From contig NZ_JAFMSX010000003.1 in assembly GCF_017916425.1 (NCBI RefSeq), positions 359,173-423,172 on the forward strand: a stretch of DNA of 64,000 nucleotides. Direction: 5' to 3'. Every line of letters begins with the position of its first letter. Within the stretch, counting starts at the first letter, position 1. A model generated the notes under the pieces. That model was not told the origin of the DNA and searched no databases. It saw nothing but the letters and a program-made list of their open reading frames with translations. Shown here piece after piece: positions 1-10,900 of this stretch. A program made the position numbers and the translations under genes. This DNA is from Nocardioides sp. SYSU D00065 (GTDB taxonomy: Bacteria > Actinomycetota > Actinomycetes > Propionibacteriales > Nocardioidaceae).

Positions 1-1933
1 CGAGCTCGAGCCACTGGCCCTGGTCGTTGGCACCGGCGAGCATCGCAGCGGCGGCGAGGGTCGGCGTGTAGCCGACGAACCAGACGGAGCGCCCGCTCTG
101 CGTCGTGCCGGTCTTACCGGCCGACGGCTTGTCGATGGCGATGTTCTGGCCGAAGCCGCCCGGCTCCATGACGCCGCGCAGGATGTCGTTCACCGCGTCG
201 GCGGTGGCACCGGGCATCGCCTGCTCGCACTGGTTGGGGAAGTCCTTGAGCACCTGTCCCGACGAGTCGAGCACCTGGGTGACCGGACGCGGTTCGCAGT
301 AGAGCCCCCTCGCGGCGAAGGTCGCATAGGCGCTGGCCATGGCCAAGGGGCTGGTGTCGGAGTCACCCAGCACCCATGACGGGTTCATCCCTGGCGAGAG
401 GCCGAGCGAGCGGGCCAGCTTGACCGGCTCGCACATCCCGGTCCGCGTCTCCAGCTGCGCGAAGAACGTGTTCACCGACTGCTGGGTGCCGGTGTAGAGG
501 TTGTAGCTGCCGGAACCGGTGGAGTTCTGTACGTCCCATCCGCCGTCGCCGACGTAGGGGCCGTTGCACGTCTCGAACTCCGAGTCGGGGATGAACATCT
601 GCTGCGGGGAGCTGATGTAGGTGCTCAGCGGGATGCCCTGGTTGATGGCGGAGGCCAGGACGAAGACCTTGAACGTCGAGCCGGCCTGGAAGCCGTTGGA
701 GTTGCCGTACTCCTTCGGCACCACGTAGTTCAGATAGGTCTCGCCGGCCGCCTTGTCCTTGCCCATCGGCCGCGACTGTGCCAGGGCGCGGACGTCGCCG
801 GTGCCCGGCTCGACCATCGCCAGGCCGCCGATGGCCTGGTCCTGCGGGTAGACGTGGGAGGAGACCGAGTCGTCGGCGGCCTCCTGCATGTCGAGGTCGA
901 TCGTGGTGTGGATGTTGAGGCCGCCGTTCTTGAGCGTCGTACGACGCTCCTTGGGCGTGTCGCCGAGCACCGGGTCCTTGAGCAGCCAGCTGACGACGTA
1001 GTCGCAGAAGAACGGCGCGCGCGACTGCTGGCAGCCGTTGGGCGCGGTCTCGATCTTCAGCGTCTCCTCCAACGGCGTGGCCTTCAGCCGCTCGGCTTTC
1101 TTCTCGGTCAGCACGCCGAGCTGGGCCATCCGGTCGAGCACGACGTTGCGGCGGCTCTCGGCCCGCTCCGGGTTGTCGATCGGGTCGTAGCCGACGGGGT
1201 TCTTCACCAGGCCGGCGAGCGTTGCGGACTCGAGGAGGTTGAGGTCCTTGGCGTTCTTGGAGAAGAAGTGCCGCGCGGCCGACTGCACGCCGAAGGCGCC
1301 GTCGCCGAAGTAGGCGATGTTGAGGTAGCGCTCGAGGATCCAGTCCTTGGTGTGGTTCTTCTCGAAGGCGATCGCGTAGCGCAGCTCGCGGATCTTGCGC
1401 GCGTACGTCTCCTCGGTCGCGGCCTTGCGCTCGGCGTCGGTCTCGGCCTGGTAGAGCAGCGTCTGCTTCACCATCTGCTGGGTGATCGACGAGCCGCCCT
1501 GCACCGCCCCGCCGTTGGCCTGGTTGGTGATGAACGCGCGCAGCGTGCCGCGCAGGTCCAGGGCGCCGTGGTCGTAGAAGCGGTAGTCCTCGATCGCGAC
1601 GATCGCCTTGACCATCGGCCGCGAGATGGAGCTCAGCGGGACGTTGATCCGGTTCTGGTCGTAGAGCGAGGCGATGAGGTTGCCGTTGACGTCGTAGATG
1701 CGCGTCTTCTGCGACAGGTCCTTGGCCTCGAGCGACTCGGGGAGGTTCACCATCCCCCTGCTGACGTCCTTGGCGGCCACGCCGACCAGGCCGGCGAACG
1801 GGATCGCCAGGCACGCGGTGAGGACGCCCATGACCACCGCGACGGCAGCCATCACGGCCAGGTGGGCGGCGACCCGACCGGAGTCGGGGCGTCCCTGAGA
1901 GCGTGCGGAGCGGGAGGACATGCGGGAAGGCAT
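1..1933 (-). CDS. ponA: Class A penicillin-binding protein (glycosyltransferase/transpeptidase), cut by window edge
   Basis: Bifunctional peptidoglycan synthase: it polymerises lipid II glycan strands and crosslinks stem peptides outside the membrane. The 644 codons seen begin with a short cytoplasmic Arg/Ser-rich tail and one membrane anchor (about residues 25-48). A GT51 glycosyltransferase domain follows with the EDxxFxxH motif at E115, then a transpeptidase domain with SxxK at S419-K422 and KTG at 607-609. The reading frame is open at base 1, so the C-terminus lies outside. I start at the ATG before PSRMSSR; a second ATG lies four codons on. Divergent from the WhiB4-like gene, the arrangement remembered for M. 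tuberculosis ponA2/whiB4. Family assignment is secure; ponA2-type orthology is inferred. Confidence 0.93.
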   Translation of the reverse strand, partial: MPSRMSSRSARSQGRPDSGRVAAHLAVMAAVAVVMGVLTACLAIPFAGLVGVAAKDVSRGMVNLPESLEAKDLSQKTRIYDVNGNLIASLYDQNRINVPLSSISRPMVKAIVAIEDYRFYDHGALDLRGTLRAFITNQANGGAVQGGSSITQQMVKQTLLYQAETDAERKAATEETYARKIRELRYAIAFEKNHTKDWILERYLNIAYFGDGAFGVQSAARHFFSKNAKDLNLLESATLAGLVKNPVGYDPIDNPERAESRRNVVLDRMAQLGVLTEKKAERLKATPLEETLKIETAPNGCQQSRAPFFCDYVVSWLLKDPVLGDTPKERRTTLKNGGLNIHTTIDLDMQEAADDSVSSHVYPQDQAIGGLAMVEPGTGDVRALAQSRPMGKDKAAGETYLNYVVPKEYGNSNGFQAGSTFKVFVLASAINQGIPLSTYISSPQQMFIPDSEFETCNGPYVGDGGWDVQNSTGSGSYNLYTGTQQSVNTFFAQLETRTGMCEPVKLARSLGLSPGMNPSWVLGDSDTSPLAMASAYATFAARGLYCEPRPVTQVLDSSGQVLKDFPNQCEQAMPGATADAVNDILRGVMEPGGFGQNIAIDKPSAGKTGTTQSGRSVWFVGYTPTLAAAAMLAGANDQGQWLEL

Positions 1934-2126
1934 GGTCACCAGAGTACGGGGCGCCGGCCTACCACCTGGCATTCCAGCCGCGCAGGCGAATAGTCACTTC
2001 GGACTACTCGAATTGGACCACTCGGCCCTGCCGGGGTCGTTGCGGATTCGTTTACTTTTCTTTCGGAGTCAGGGACGGCCGCTATGGGGGCGGCCGGTCG
2101 GCTCGCACACACCGTGGGGATTGACT
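1934..2126. promoter_or_regulatory. Divergent intergenic region between ponA and the whiB4-like gene
   Basis: A 193-bp gap between two divergent genes that must hold promoters in both directions. It contains an AT-richer stretch (about 1985-2062, including a TTTACTTTTCTTTC run) that contrasts with the surrounding very high GC. I cannot place -10 and -35 boxes with confidence. A GGGG run at 2116-2119 lies just before the whiB4-like start. Confidence 0.4.
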
Positions 2127-2414
2127 ATGTGGGTCGAGGACTGGGCGGCACGCGCCGCATGCAAGGGCGACACGCCGGACGCTCTGTTCGTACGGGGTGC
2201 GGAGCAGAACAAGGCCAAGCAGGTGTGCGCCGGGTGCCCCGTCCGCACCGAGTGCCTGGCCGAGGCCCTCGACAACCAGATCGAGTGGGGCGTCTGGGGT
2301 GGCATGACCGAGCGTGAGCGCCGTGCGCTGCTCCGCCGCCGCCCGGGCTCGTCGTGGCGCTCGATCCTGGAGACCGCCCGTACCAAGGTCGAGACCCCCT
2401 CCGTCTCCGTCTGA
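2127..2414 (+). CDS. whiB4: WhiB-family Fe-S transcriptional regulator, WhiB4-like
   Basis: A 95-residue Wbl protein. Four cysteines at 12, 34, 37 and 43 (C...CxxC...C) would ligate a redox- or NO-sensitive 4Fe-4S cluster. They are followed by the GVWGG turn at 55-59 and a basic C-terminus (ERRALLRRR) for DNA binding. The FVRGA stretch and the ALDN...EWGVWGGMTERERRALL block match my memory of mycobacterial WhiB4 better than WhiB1 or WhiB2. Neighbours (ponA divergent, two ArsA-type ATPases on the other side) are the same as around Rv3681c. WhiB4 in mycobacteria is linked to oxidative stress and beta-lactam response; carrying that role over is inference. The frame is open upstream, but the family length supports this ATG. 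Confidence 0.93.
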   Translation: MWVEDWAARAACKGDTPDALFVRGAEQNKAKQVCAGCPVRTECLAEALDNQIEWGVWGGMTERERRALLRRRPGSSWRSILETARTKVETPSVSV

Positions 2415-2431
2415 CCTTCGGCGTCCCGGCC

Positions 2432-2451
2432 CCGGGGGCCGGGGCCCCCGG
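2432..2451 (+). terminator. GC-rich hairpin after whiB4-like gene
   Basis: Inverted repeat CCGGGGGCC / GGCCCCCGG with almost no spacer, 18 bases after the stop codon. No U tract follows, as is usual in actinomycetes. Probably a terminator for the WhiB gene. Confidence 0.55.
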
Positions 2452-2544
2452 TTGCGATCCCCGGCTAGCCGGGGATCCTGGAGCCTCACCCCCGAAGTTT
2501 CGGCCGGTAACCGCAAGTTTCGGCGGCTAGCCGGGGATCGCAAC
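2451..2544. repeat. Interspersed palindrome-bounded repeat, copy 1
   Basis: A 94-bp element bounded by perfect 20-bp inverted repeats (GTTGCGATCCCCGGCTAGCC at the left end and its complement at the right). The left arm holds a perfect 20-bp palindrome at 2457-2476 centred on GCTAGC. The core at 2478-2505 is found again, identical over 28 bases and inverted, at 27688-27715. It looks like a small non-coding mobile or REP-like element inserted between convergent genes. Confidence 0.8.
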
Positions 2545-2564
2545 AGACCCCCCGACGCCCGGAA

Positions 2565-2582
2565 ACCCCGGAGAAGCGGGGT
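2565..2582 (-). terminator. Hairpin at the end of the ATPase operon
   Basis: ACCCCG-GAGAAG-CGGGGT inverted repeat immediately beyond the stop codon of the second ATPase gene; likely its terminator. Confidence 0.45.
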
Positions 2583-3733
2583 CAGGGGCGGCGCGCGAGC
2601 GCGTCGCCGATCGCCCGCAGCCCGTCGAGGTCGTGGACGTCGCCCGCCATCGCGGGTACCAACGCCGTCGCGACCTGCGGGTGCGCGGCGGCGAACCGCT
2701 CGCACAGGTGCTGCTCGCGCTCGAGGATCCGTACGCGGTCCGCGTGCAGGCGCAGCAGCCCCGCGGTCAGCGACGACGAGTCGCCCGCCCAGAGCCGGTC
2801 CGCGGCGGCGATCGCCTCCTCGGCCGAGAGGTCGGTGCGCGTCGGCGGGCTGGCCCGGTTGACCACCAGCCCGGCGAGCGGCATCCGGTCGTCGGTGAGC
2901 CGATCGACGAAGTACGCCGCCTCGCGCAGCGCGTCGGGCTCGGGCGCCGCGACCACCAAGAACGCCGTCCCCTCGGCCTGCAGCAGCGCGAAGGTCTGCT
3001 CGGCGCGCTGGCGGAAGCTGCCGAAGAGCGTGTCGAGAGCGGTCACGAAGGTCTGCACGTCGCGCAGCATCTGCCCGCCCAGCACCTTCGCCAGGGCGCC
3101 GGTCACCACCGAGAACCCGGCGCTCATCAACCGCGCCGGTCCGCGGGCCGGAGCCAGGAGCAGCCGGATCAGCCGGCCGTCGAGGAAACTGGAGAGTCGT
3201 TCGGGAGAGTCGAGGAAGTCCAGCGCCGAGCGCGACGGCGGGGTGTCCACCACGATGAGGTCGTGGCTGCCGTCCGCCACCGCCTGCCGGTGCAGCTGGC
3301 CCAGCTTCTCCATCGCCATGTACTCCTGCGTGCCGGCGAACGAGCTGGACAGGGCGACGTAGAACGGGTTCGCCAGGATCTGCTGCGCCTTCTCGGGGCT
3401 CGCCTGGCTCTCGACGACCTCGTCGAAGGTCCGCTTCATGTCGAGCATCATGGCGTCGAGCGAGCCGCCGCCGTCCGACTGCGGACGCAGCCCCGGCACC
3501 GGGCGCGGGATGTTGTCCAGCTGCTCGATGCCCATCGCCTGGGCCAGCCGGCGAGCCGGGTCGATGGTGAGCACCACGACGCGGCGTCCCCGCTCGGCGG
3601 CGCGGAGGGCGAGCGCCGCCGACGTCGTGGTCTTGCCGACCCCGCCGGACCCGCAGCAGACGATGATCTGCGTGCCGCGGTCGTCGAGGAGGGCGTCGAC
3701 GTCGAGGTGCGGAGCGCCGGACCCGGTGCTCAT
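2582..3733 (-). CDS. ArsA/Get3-like anion-transporter ATPase, second of a pair
   Basis: A 383-residue ATPase of the ArsA/Get3 subgroup of the SIMIBI P-loop class. The deviant Walker A motif CGSGGVGKTT is at 27-36, followed by a switch region with VVDTPPSRSALDFLD. The N-terminal extension (about 20 residues) and the long C-terminal half are typical of the actinobacterial pair equivalent to Rv3680. No arsenite-efflux partner (ArsB) lies nearby, so an arsenic role is not supported; related pairs have been discussed as Get3-like. Its ATG overlaps the stop of the first ATPase (ATGA), so the two are translationally coupled and probably form a heterodimer (inference). Confidence 0.88.
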   Translation of the reverse strand: MSTGSGAPHLDVDALLDDRGTQIIVCCGSGGVGKTTTSAALALRAAERGRRVVVLTIDPARRLAQAMGIEQLDNIPRPVPGLRPQSDGGGSLDAMMLDMKRTFDEVVESQASPEKAQQILANPFYVALSSSFAGTQEYMAMEKLGQLHRQAVADGSHDLIVVDTPPSRSALDFLDSPERLSSFLDGRLIRLLLAPARGPARLMSAGFSVVTGALAKVLGGQMLRDVQTFVTALDTLFGSFRQRAEQTFALLQAEGTAFLVVAAPEPDALREAAYFVDRLTDDRMPLAGLVVNRASPPTRTDLSAEEAIAAADRLWAGDSSSLTAGLLRLHADRVRILEREQHLCERFAAAHPQVATALVPAMAGDVHDLDGLRAIGDALARRP

Positions 3734-4764
3734 GCCATCCCCTGCGAGCGCAGCGAGTGGGCCAGCTCCACGAGGGCGCCGCGATCGATGCCCGCCGCCA
3801 GGCGCGGCAGCTCGTAGGTCGGCAACCCCTCGGCCGCCACCCGTTCGCGCTGCTCGTCCTCGAGCTGTCGGCGTACGGCGTGCTCCCGCGCCTCCTCGAC
3901 CAGGGCGGCGACCAGCCTGGCGTCGACGTCGACCTTGGCCCGGCCGAGGTCGGCGGTGATGGCGGTGGGGTCCAGCGCGCCGTCGCGGACCCGGGCCAGC
4001 GCGTCGGCACCGAGCACCTGCGGGCGCACCAGGTTGACCACCACGCCGCCGACGGGGAGGCCGGCCGCGCGCAGCTCGGCGATGCCGTCCGAGGTCTCCT
4101 GCACCGGCATCTCCTCCAGGATGGTGACGAGGTGGACGGCGGTGCGCGGCGAGCGCAGCAGCTCCATCACCTTGTCGGCCTGCGCCTTCACCGGACCCAC
4201 CTTGGCGAGCCCGGCCACCTCGGAGTTGACGCCCAGGAACTGACCGATCCGGCCGGTCGGCGGAGCGTCGAGCACCACCGCGTCGTACGTGATGGCGCCG
4301 CGGCTGGGGCCCCGCTCGGTCCCGCGCGGACGCTGGACGGCCTCGAACACCTTGCCGGTGAGCAGCACGTCGCGCACGCCCGGTGCGACGGTGGTGGCGA
4401 AGTCGATCACGCCGAAGCGGTCCAGCGCTCGCCCGGCCCGCCCGAGCTTGTAGTACATCGCCAGGTACTCCAGCAGCGCGGACTCGGCGTCGATGTGCAG
4501 CGCGTGGACCTGCCCGGCACGCCCGTCGCGGTCCGGTGCTCCCTTGGCGATGCGCCGCTCGGCGTAGGGAAGGGGGTCGACGTCGAACATCCGGGCGATG
4601 CCCTGGCGTCCCTCGACCTCGCAGAGCAGCACGTTGCGACCCGACGTCGCCAGCGCCAGTGCGAGGGCCGCCGCGACGGTCGACTTGCCGGTGCCGCCCT
4701 TGCCGGTGACCACGTGCAGGCGGACCTTCGCCCAGTCCACGGGCCGGTCGGGATGCGCGGTCAC
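3730..4764 (-). CDS. ArsA/Get3-like anion-transporter ATPase, first of a pair
   Basis: A 344-residue P-loop ATPase with the signature GKGGTGKST at 21-29, including the extra lysine of the deviant Walker A. A VVLDAPPTGRIGQFL segment forms the Walker B/switch region. It corresponds in size and order to Rv3679, next to the Rv3680-like gene. First gene of a two-gene operon reading toward the WhiB gene; downstream overlap is 4 bp. No membrane segments, so a cytoplasmic ATPase. Substrate unknown. Confidence 0.88.
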   Translation of the reverse strand: MTAHPDRPVDWAKVRLHVVTGKGGTGKSTVAAALALALATSGRNVLLCEVEGRQGIARMFDVDPLPYAERRIAKGAPDRDGRAGQVHALHIDAESALLEYLAMYYKLGRAGRALDRFGVIDFATTVAPGVRDVLLTGKVFEAVQRPRGTERGPSRGAITYDAVVLDAPPTGRIGQFLGVNSEVAGLAKVGPVKAQADKVMELLRSPRTAVHLVTILEEMPVQETSDGIAELRAAGLPVGGVVVNLVRPQVLGADALARVRDGALDPTAITADLGRAKVDVDARLVAALVEEAREHAVRRQLEDEQRERVAAEGLPTYELPRLAAGIDRGALVELAHSLRSQGMA

Positions 4765-4896
4765 GGTTCGAGGATAGCCAGGACCGGTGCGCGGGCCCGC
4801 AGCTCGCTTTTACGGGACGGCCGACGTCTTTATTGCACTTCCAGCCAACTTTTGCTTGACCCGTGCACAAAAGTCTGCGACGGTCCGGGTAGCCCT

Positions 4897-4912
4897 GGTG
4901 ACGCCCGTCACA
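4897..4912. promoter_or_regulatory. Candidate Crp site upstream of the giant secreted gene
   Basis: GGTGA-CGCCCG-TCACA matches 9 of 10 specified positions of the Crp consensus TGTGA-N6-TCACA. It ends 38 bases before the ATG of the multidomain gene. A crp gene lies at 34.5 kb. Binding is a prediction. Confidence 0.45.
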
Positions 4913-4950
4913 CGCGCGCGCCAGGGCCCACCACCGACCTGGAGGCCCGC

Positions 4951-7900
4951 ATGCCCACATCGTCCGCGTCGATACCGACGTCCTCACGCAGCGTCCGGCG
5001 GAGGACCGCCGGCTCAGCCCTGCTCGCCGTGTCCGCCCTCGCCGGGAGCCTGCTCGGCGTCGTCGCCGCGGCGCCGGCGCAGGCGCACGAGGGTCACGGC
5101 CACGTGCTGATCTTCACCGAGGACGCCGCCGGCAACTGGCACGATGCCGCCATCGCCGAGGGCACGCCCAAGCTGAAGGCGGGTCTCGAGGCCGCCGGCA
5201 TGGAGGTGACGGTCGTCCACAAGGAGACGCCCGGCGGCTCGGAGGCCGTGTTCACCGACGAGGGCCTCGCCAAGTTCGACGCGGTCGTCGTCTTCCAGGC
5301 CAACGGTGACCCGTGGAACGCCTCGGAGAAGGCGGCGCTCGAGCGCTGGCACGCCGAGGGCAACGGCGTCGCGGCGATCCACAACGCGCTCGACATGCGC
5401 GGCAACTACCCGTGGTGGGACAACATGGTCGGGTCGCTGATGCCCGGTCACGCGCCCACCGGCACGGACCCCGGCCCCGCCGGGGTGGTCCGCAACGAGG
5501 ACACGACGCACCCCTCGACCAAGCACTTCAAGGGCACCCCGTCCGACACCCGCTGGGCCCGCAACGACGAGTGGTACAACTTCTCGAACAACGTGCGCGG
5601 CACCGCCCACGTGCTGCAGTCCATGGACGAGTCGACCTACTCCGGCGGCAACATGGGCTACGACCACCCGATCACCTGGTGCAAGCCCTACGAGGGCGGC
5701 CGCTTCTGGGGCACCGCGCTGGGCCACTTCCCCTCCCACTACGACGAGCCGGCCTTCATGGCCGAGATCGTCGGCGGGGTGAAGTACGCCGCCGGCCTCG
5801 AGGAGGGCGACTGCGGCGCCACGGTGTGGAGCAACTACGAGCGCATCCCGCTCGACCAGAACACCTCGGCCCCCTACGCCATCGACGTGGCCGACGACGG
5901 CAAGGTCTTCTACACCGAGCTCGTGCGCGGCCAGCTGCGGATGTACGACCCCGAGACGCAGGGCGTCAGCACGGTGCTGACCCTGCCGGTCTACTCCGGC
6001 GGTGAGGACGGCCTCCTCGGCGTCGCGCTCGACCCCGACTTCACCACCAACGGGCACATCTTCCTCTACCGCTCGGCGGAGTCGCCGGACAACTCGAACC
6101 CGAACAACTTCTGGTCGACGGTGTCCCGCTTCACCTTCGAGAACGGGACGGTCGACCCCGCGTCGGAGAAGGTGATCATCAAGATCCCGGCCCGCCGCCT
6201 GCCCGACGAGCCCGGTCACACCGGTGGCGCGCTCGACATCGACGACGACGGCAACCTGTTCATCGGCGTCGGTGACGACGTCAACCCGCACTCCGAGCCC
6301 TCGGGCGGCTACGCGCCCCTCTCCGAGCGCGCCGGCACCTTCCACGACGCCCGTGAGACCTCGGCCAACACCAACGACCTGCGCGGCAAGATCCTGCGGA
6401 TCAACCCGGTCGACGACCCCGGCGCCACGCCGGGCGTCGGCTCCACCTACGAGATCCCCGAGGGCAACCTGTTCCCCGAGTCCGAGGACGCGGGCCGCGA
6501 CAAGACCCTCCCCGAGATCTACGCGATGGGCTTCCGCAACCCGTTCCGCTTCTCCATCGACAGCGAGACCGGCTGGCTGAGCATGGCCGACTACTCGCCC
6601 GACAACAGCACGGACGCCCCCGCCACGCGTGGGCCCGCCGGCATCGCCGAGTGGAACCTGATCAAGAGCCCCGGCAACTACGGCTGGCCGCTGTGCATGG
6701 GCGGCAACCACCAGGGCCAGAACCCCAACGGTGAGCCGTTCCGCGACGTCGACTACGGCAGCACCACCCCGCTCAACCCGCCGGTCGTCGGTGACTACTT
6801 CGACTGCGCCAACCCGGTCAACGACTCGGTGCGCAACACCGGCCTGCGCGAGCTGCCCCCGGCCCGGGCCGCGGACATGTACTACGGCTACCGCCGCTCC
6901 TCGGTCGGTGCCATCCCGCAGGGTGGCGGCCTGGCCCCGATGGGCGGCCCGATCTACCGCTACGACGAGAACCTCGAGTCGGACACCAAGTTCCCCGAGT
7001 CCTTCGACGGCAAGCCGTTCTTCTACGACTGGGCCCGCAACAAGATGTACAACATCCAGCTGAAGAACCCGGCCGCCGAGCAGGGCTCGCAGGTGGAGAA
7101 GGTCAACCCGTTCCTGCCCGACGTCCCGTTCCTCGCGCCGATCGACTCCAAGTTCGGCCCGGACGGCTCGATGTACGTCCTGGACTGGGGCGGCGGCTAC
7201 GGACGCGACAACCCTACGTCCGGCCTCTACCGCATCGACTACATCAGCGGCTCCCGCTCGCCGGTGGCCCGCATCGACGCCACGCCGGACACCGGCAAGG
7301 CGCCCCTCGAGGTGTCGTTCCACGCCGGCCGGTCGAGCGACCCCGAGGGCGAGGCGCTGACCTACGCGTGGGACTTCGACGGTGACGGCACCACCGACGC
7401 GACGGGCGTCACCGCCGAGCACACCTACACGACCGAGGGCGCCTTCGACGCCCGCCTGACGGTCACCGACCCGGCCGGCAAGACCGGTACGACGACGGTG
7501 CCGATCACGGTCGGCAACACGCGACCGGTGGTGGACATCGAGACCCCGCCCGACGGCGCGTTCTTCGACTTCGGCGACCGGATCAGCTGGAACGTCACGG
7601 TCACCGACGCCGAGGACGAGTCGGTCGATCCGCAGCGCGTCGAGGTGCAGCCGGCGCTGGGGCACGACGACCACGCCCACCCGCTGGTCGGCTCGCCCGG
7701 CCTCACGGGGAGCACGGTCACCAGCCTCGGTGGCCACGCGGCGGACGAGAACATCTTCTACTCGATCGACGCCCGCTACACCGACACCGGTGGCGCCGGC
7801 GGTGCCAACCCGCTGGGCGGCTCCGACACCTCGGTGATCTTCCCCAAGCTCCGGCAGGCCGAGTGGTTCGACGCCAAGTCCGACACCGCCACCCTCGCCC

Positions 7901-10900
7901 CCGGCCGTGACGCGGCCGGCGGCGGCCAGGTCGTGGTCGGCAAGAACGGCGCATGGGTGAACTTCGAGCCGGTGAACTTCTACCGGATCGACACCTTCAA
8001 CCTCCGCGTCCAGGCCGCGTCGGGCGGCGGCACCATCGAGCTGCGCAAGGACAGCCCCACCGGTGCGGTCGTCGGCACCGCCGCGGTGCCCGCGACGGGA
8101 CAGCAGTTCCGTGACGTCGCGGTCGACGTGAGCGAGCTCGGCGACGAGACGATGGACCTCTACCTGGTGTTCACCGGGACGAACGACATCAAGCTCAACT
8201 TCTTCGAGGCCATGGGGCAGGGCGTCTCGCCCGAGGCCAAGCCGCTGGTCGCCCTCACCTCGCCGGCCGACGGCGACAAGGTCGACCCCGGTGACGCGGT
8301 GACCGTGACCGCCGACGCCTCCGACGCGGACGGCTCGATCGCCAAGGTGGAGTTCTTCGACGGGGACACGAAGATCGGTGAGGCCACCACCGCGCCGTAC
8401 TCGGTGACGTGGACCGCGCCGGACGCCGAGGGTCTCTACGACCTCACCGCGAAGGCCACCGACGACGACGGCAACGTCACGACGTCGCGCCTGGTCCAGC
8501 TGCAGGTGGGCGAGCTGTTCGGCGACCTCCTGCCCTTCACCAACGTCAACGGCGAGTTCGAGCGCCTGGGAGCCGGTGCCTTCCGGATCTCCGGTGCCGG
8601 CAGCAACGCCTGGCAGGGCGTCGACCAGTACACGACGCTCTACGAGCCGGGCGCCGGCGACGACGAGTACGACGCCATCGTGCGGGTCGACGCCAGCACG
8701 CTGGCCAACAACTCGGGCAAGGCCGGACTGATCATCCGCAACGACATGACGCAGCCCGGCGTCTCGCCCGGCTACGCAATGCTGGCGTGGCGTCGGGCGG
8801 CCGGGATGGAGTTCCTCACCGACCCGGACGGCAACGGGCAGCTGAACTCCTCGATCGCCGGTGGCACCAGCACCGTCCCGAAGTGGCTGAAGCTCAGCCG
8901 CCGCGGCAACCAGGTGTCGGCGTACTGGTCGAACAACGGCACGACCTGGACTCAGATCGGGACCCCGGTCACCCTGGCGAACATCGGCGACACGCAGGAC
9001 GTCGGCATGTTCATCATGGCCCACGAGTCCGCGGTCCGGACCGCCGACTTCTCGCAGTTCGCCATCGACAGCGACCCGCAGGAGCCGCAGCCCGAGCCGG
9101 ACACCCCGAGCGAGCCGCTGAGCTGTGTCCCGGGACCGGTCTCGGACGAGTTCGACTCCCCGGCGCTGCTGCCCAAGTGGGCTGTGCGCAACGCTCCCGG
9201 TGCACCGATCACCCAGGCCGGCGGCACTCTGCGCCTGCCCGTCACGACCGGCGACATCAACGAGGCCAGCACCGGCCCGGTGAGCTTCGCGGGACAGCCC
9301 GTGCCGGCAGGCAACTGGACCGCTACCACGAAGATCACGCTCGACCACAGCTCGCACTGGCAGTGGGCCGGCCTGGTCGTGCACCAGTCGGACGACGAGT
9401 ACAACAAGCTCGCGTTCGTGCGGCACGAGAACGGCAGCAGGCTCGTGGAGTTCCAGTCCGAGACGGGCGGCAACCGCACCACGCCCGCCGCGCCCGTCGT
9501 GGCGGCGAGCTTCCCGACCACGATCCACCTGAGGCTGACCAACACCGGGGGCACGCTCACCGGTGCCTACTCCGCCGACGGCACGGCGTGGACCACGCTG
9601 CCGGGGTCGCTCGCCCTCAAGACCGGGGCGGGCGCGAAGATCGGCCTGATGGCGGCCGGCGACCTCGGCACCACTCCCCGGGTGGCGCAGGTCGACTACC
9701 TCCGGGTGACCCCGGACGCCACGGCGCCGGCCTTCGAGCCGAGCGACGAGTTCGACGGCACCGCGCTCAACGGGTGCCGCTGGGCGGAGTCGGTGCGCTA
9801 CAACTCCCACAAGGAGTCGGTGGCGGACGGGCACCTGAAGATCGAGACGGAGCCGGGCGACATCAACGGCGCCAACCCGATCTCGCCGCGCAACTTCATC
9901 CTGCAGGACGCGCCGTCGGGTGACTGGGTGGCCGAGACCAAGCTCAAGGCGCCGCTCAAGCACCAGTGGCAGCTGGCCGGCCTGATGATGTACGGCAACG
10001 ACGACAACTACGTCAAGGCAGACGTCGTCGCCTACAACGCGCCCGGTGCGGCGCTCGACCTGCGGGCCGAGCTGGCCGCGGAGAAGAACGGCACCGGCGT
10101 CAGCGGTGGTGACCAGATCGACATCCCCAACACCACCGAGAGCGGCTACTGGTGGGTGCAGGTCACCAAGACCGGCACGACCTACACCGCGGCGGTCAAG
10201 TCGACGGCAGGCGCCTCGTGGACGCCGATCGGCAACGGCATCACCTACGACGGTCCGCTCAACTCCCTGGGCCTGATGGCGATCGGGCCCAACCAGGAGG
10301 AGCCGGTCACGGTGGAGTTCGACTACTTCCACCTCGACACCGACGAGGAGCCGCCGGCCGACACCACCGCGCCGGTCACCTCGGCCGCCCAGGCCGTGGT
10401 CGAGGACGGCGTGCAGGTCACGCTGACCGCGGTCGACGAGACCGGCGGCAGCGGCGTGGAGTCCACGGAGTACCGGATCGGCGGGGGTGAGTGGACCGCC
10501 TACACCGGACCCTTCACCATCACCGAGCCCGGCAGCCACAAGGTCGAGTTCCGCTCGACCGACGTGGCCGGCAACGAGGAGACGGCCAAGAGCATCACGG
10601 TCGTCGTCGAGGCCGCTGACGAGGACGCCCCGACCACCACCCTCACCTGGTCGCCGGCCGAGGCCGACGGCGAGGACGGCTGGTACGTCAGCGCGCCGCG
10701 CTTCACCCTCGCCGCCGCCGACGGTGACGGCTCGGGCGTCGCGTCGACCGAGTACCGCATCGGCGACGGCGCGTGGACGGCGTACACCGGTGCCGTCACC
10801 CTTCCCGAGGGCAGGAGCACCGTGCACTACCGCTCCACGGACACCGCCGGCAACGTCGAGGACGTCCAGCAGTCCGAGGTGAAGGTCGACACGGTGAAGC

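Noticed and set aside
2582..4764. Arsenite efflux operon
   Set aside because: No arsB, arsD, arsR or arsC is found; the pair resembles conserved housekeeping ATPases.
3757..4950. Upstream extension of the giant gene frame by 398 residues
   Set aside because: It runs antisense through the ATPase gene and removes the signal peptide; the ATG at 4951 has a ribosome site and a proper signal sequence.
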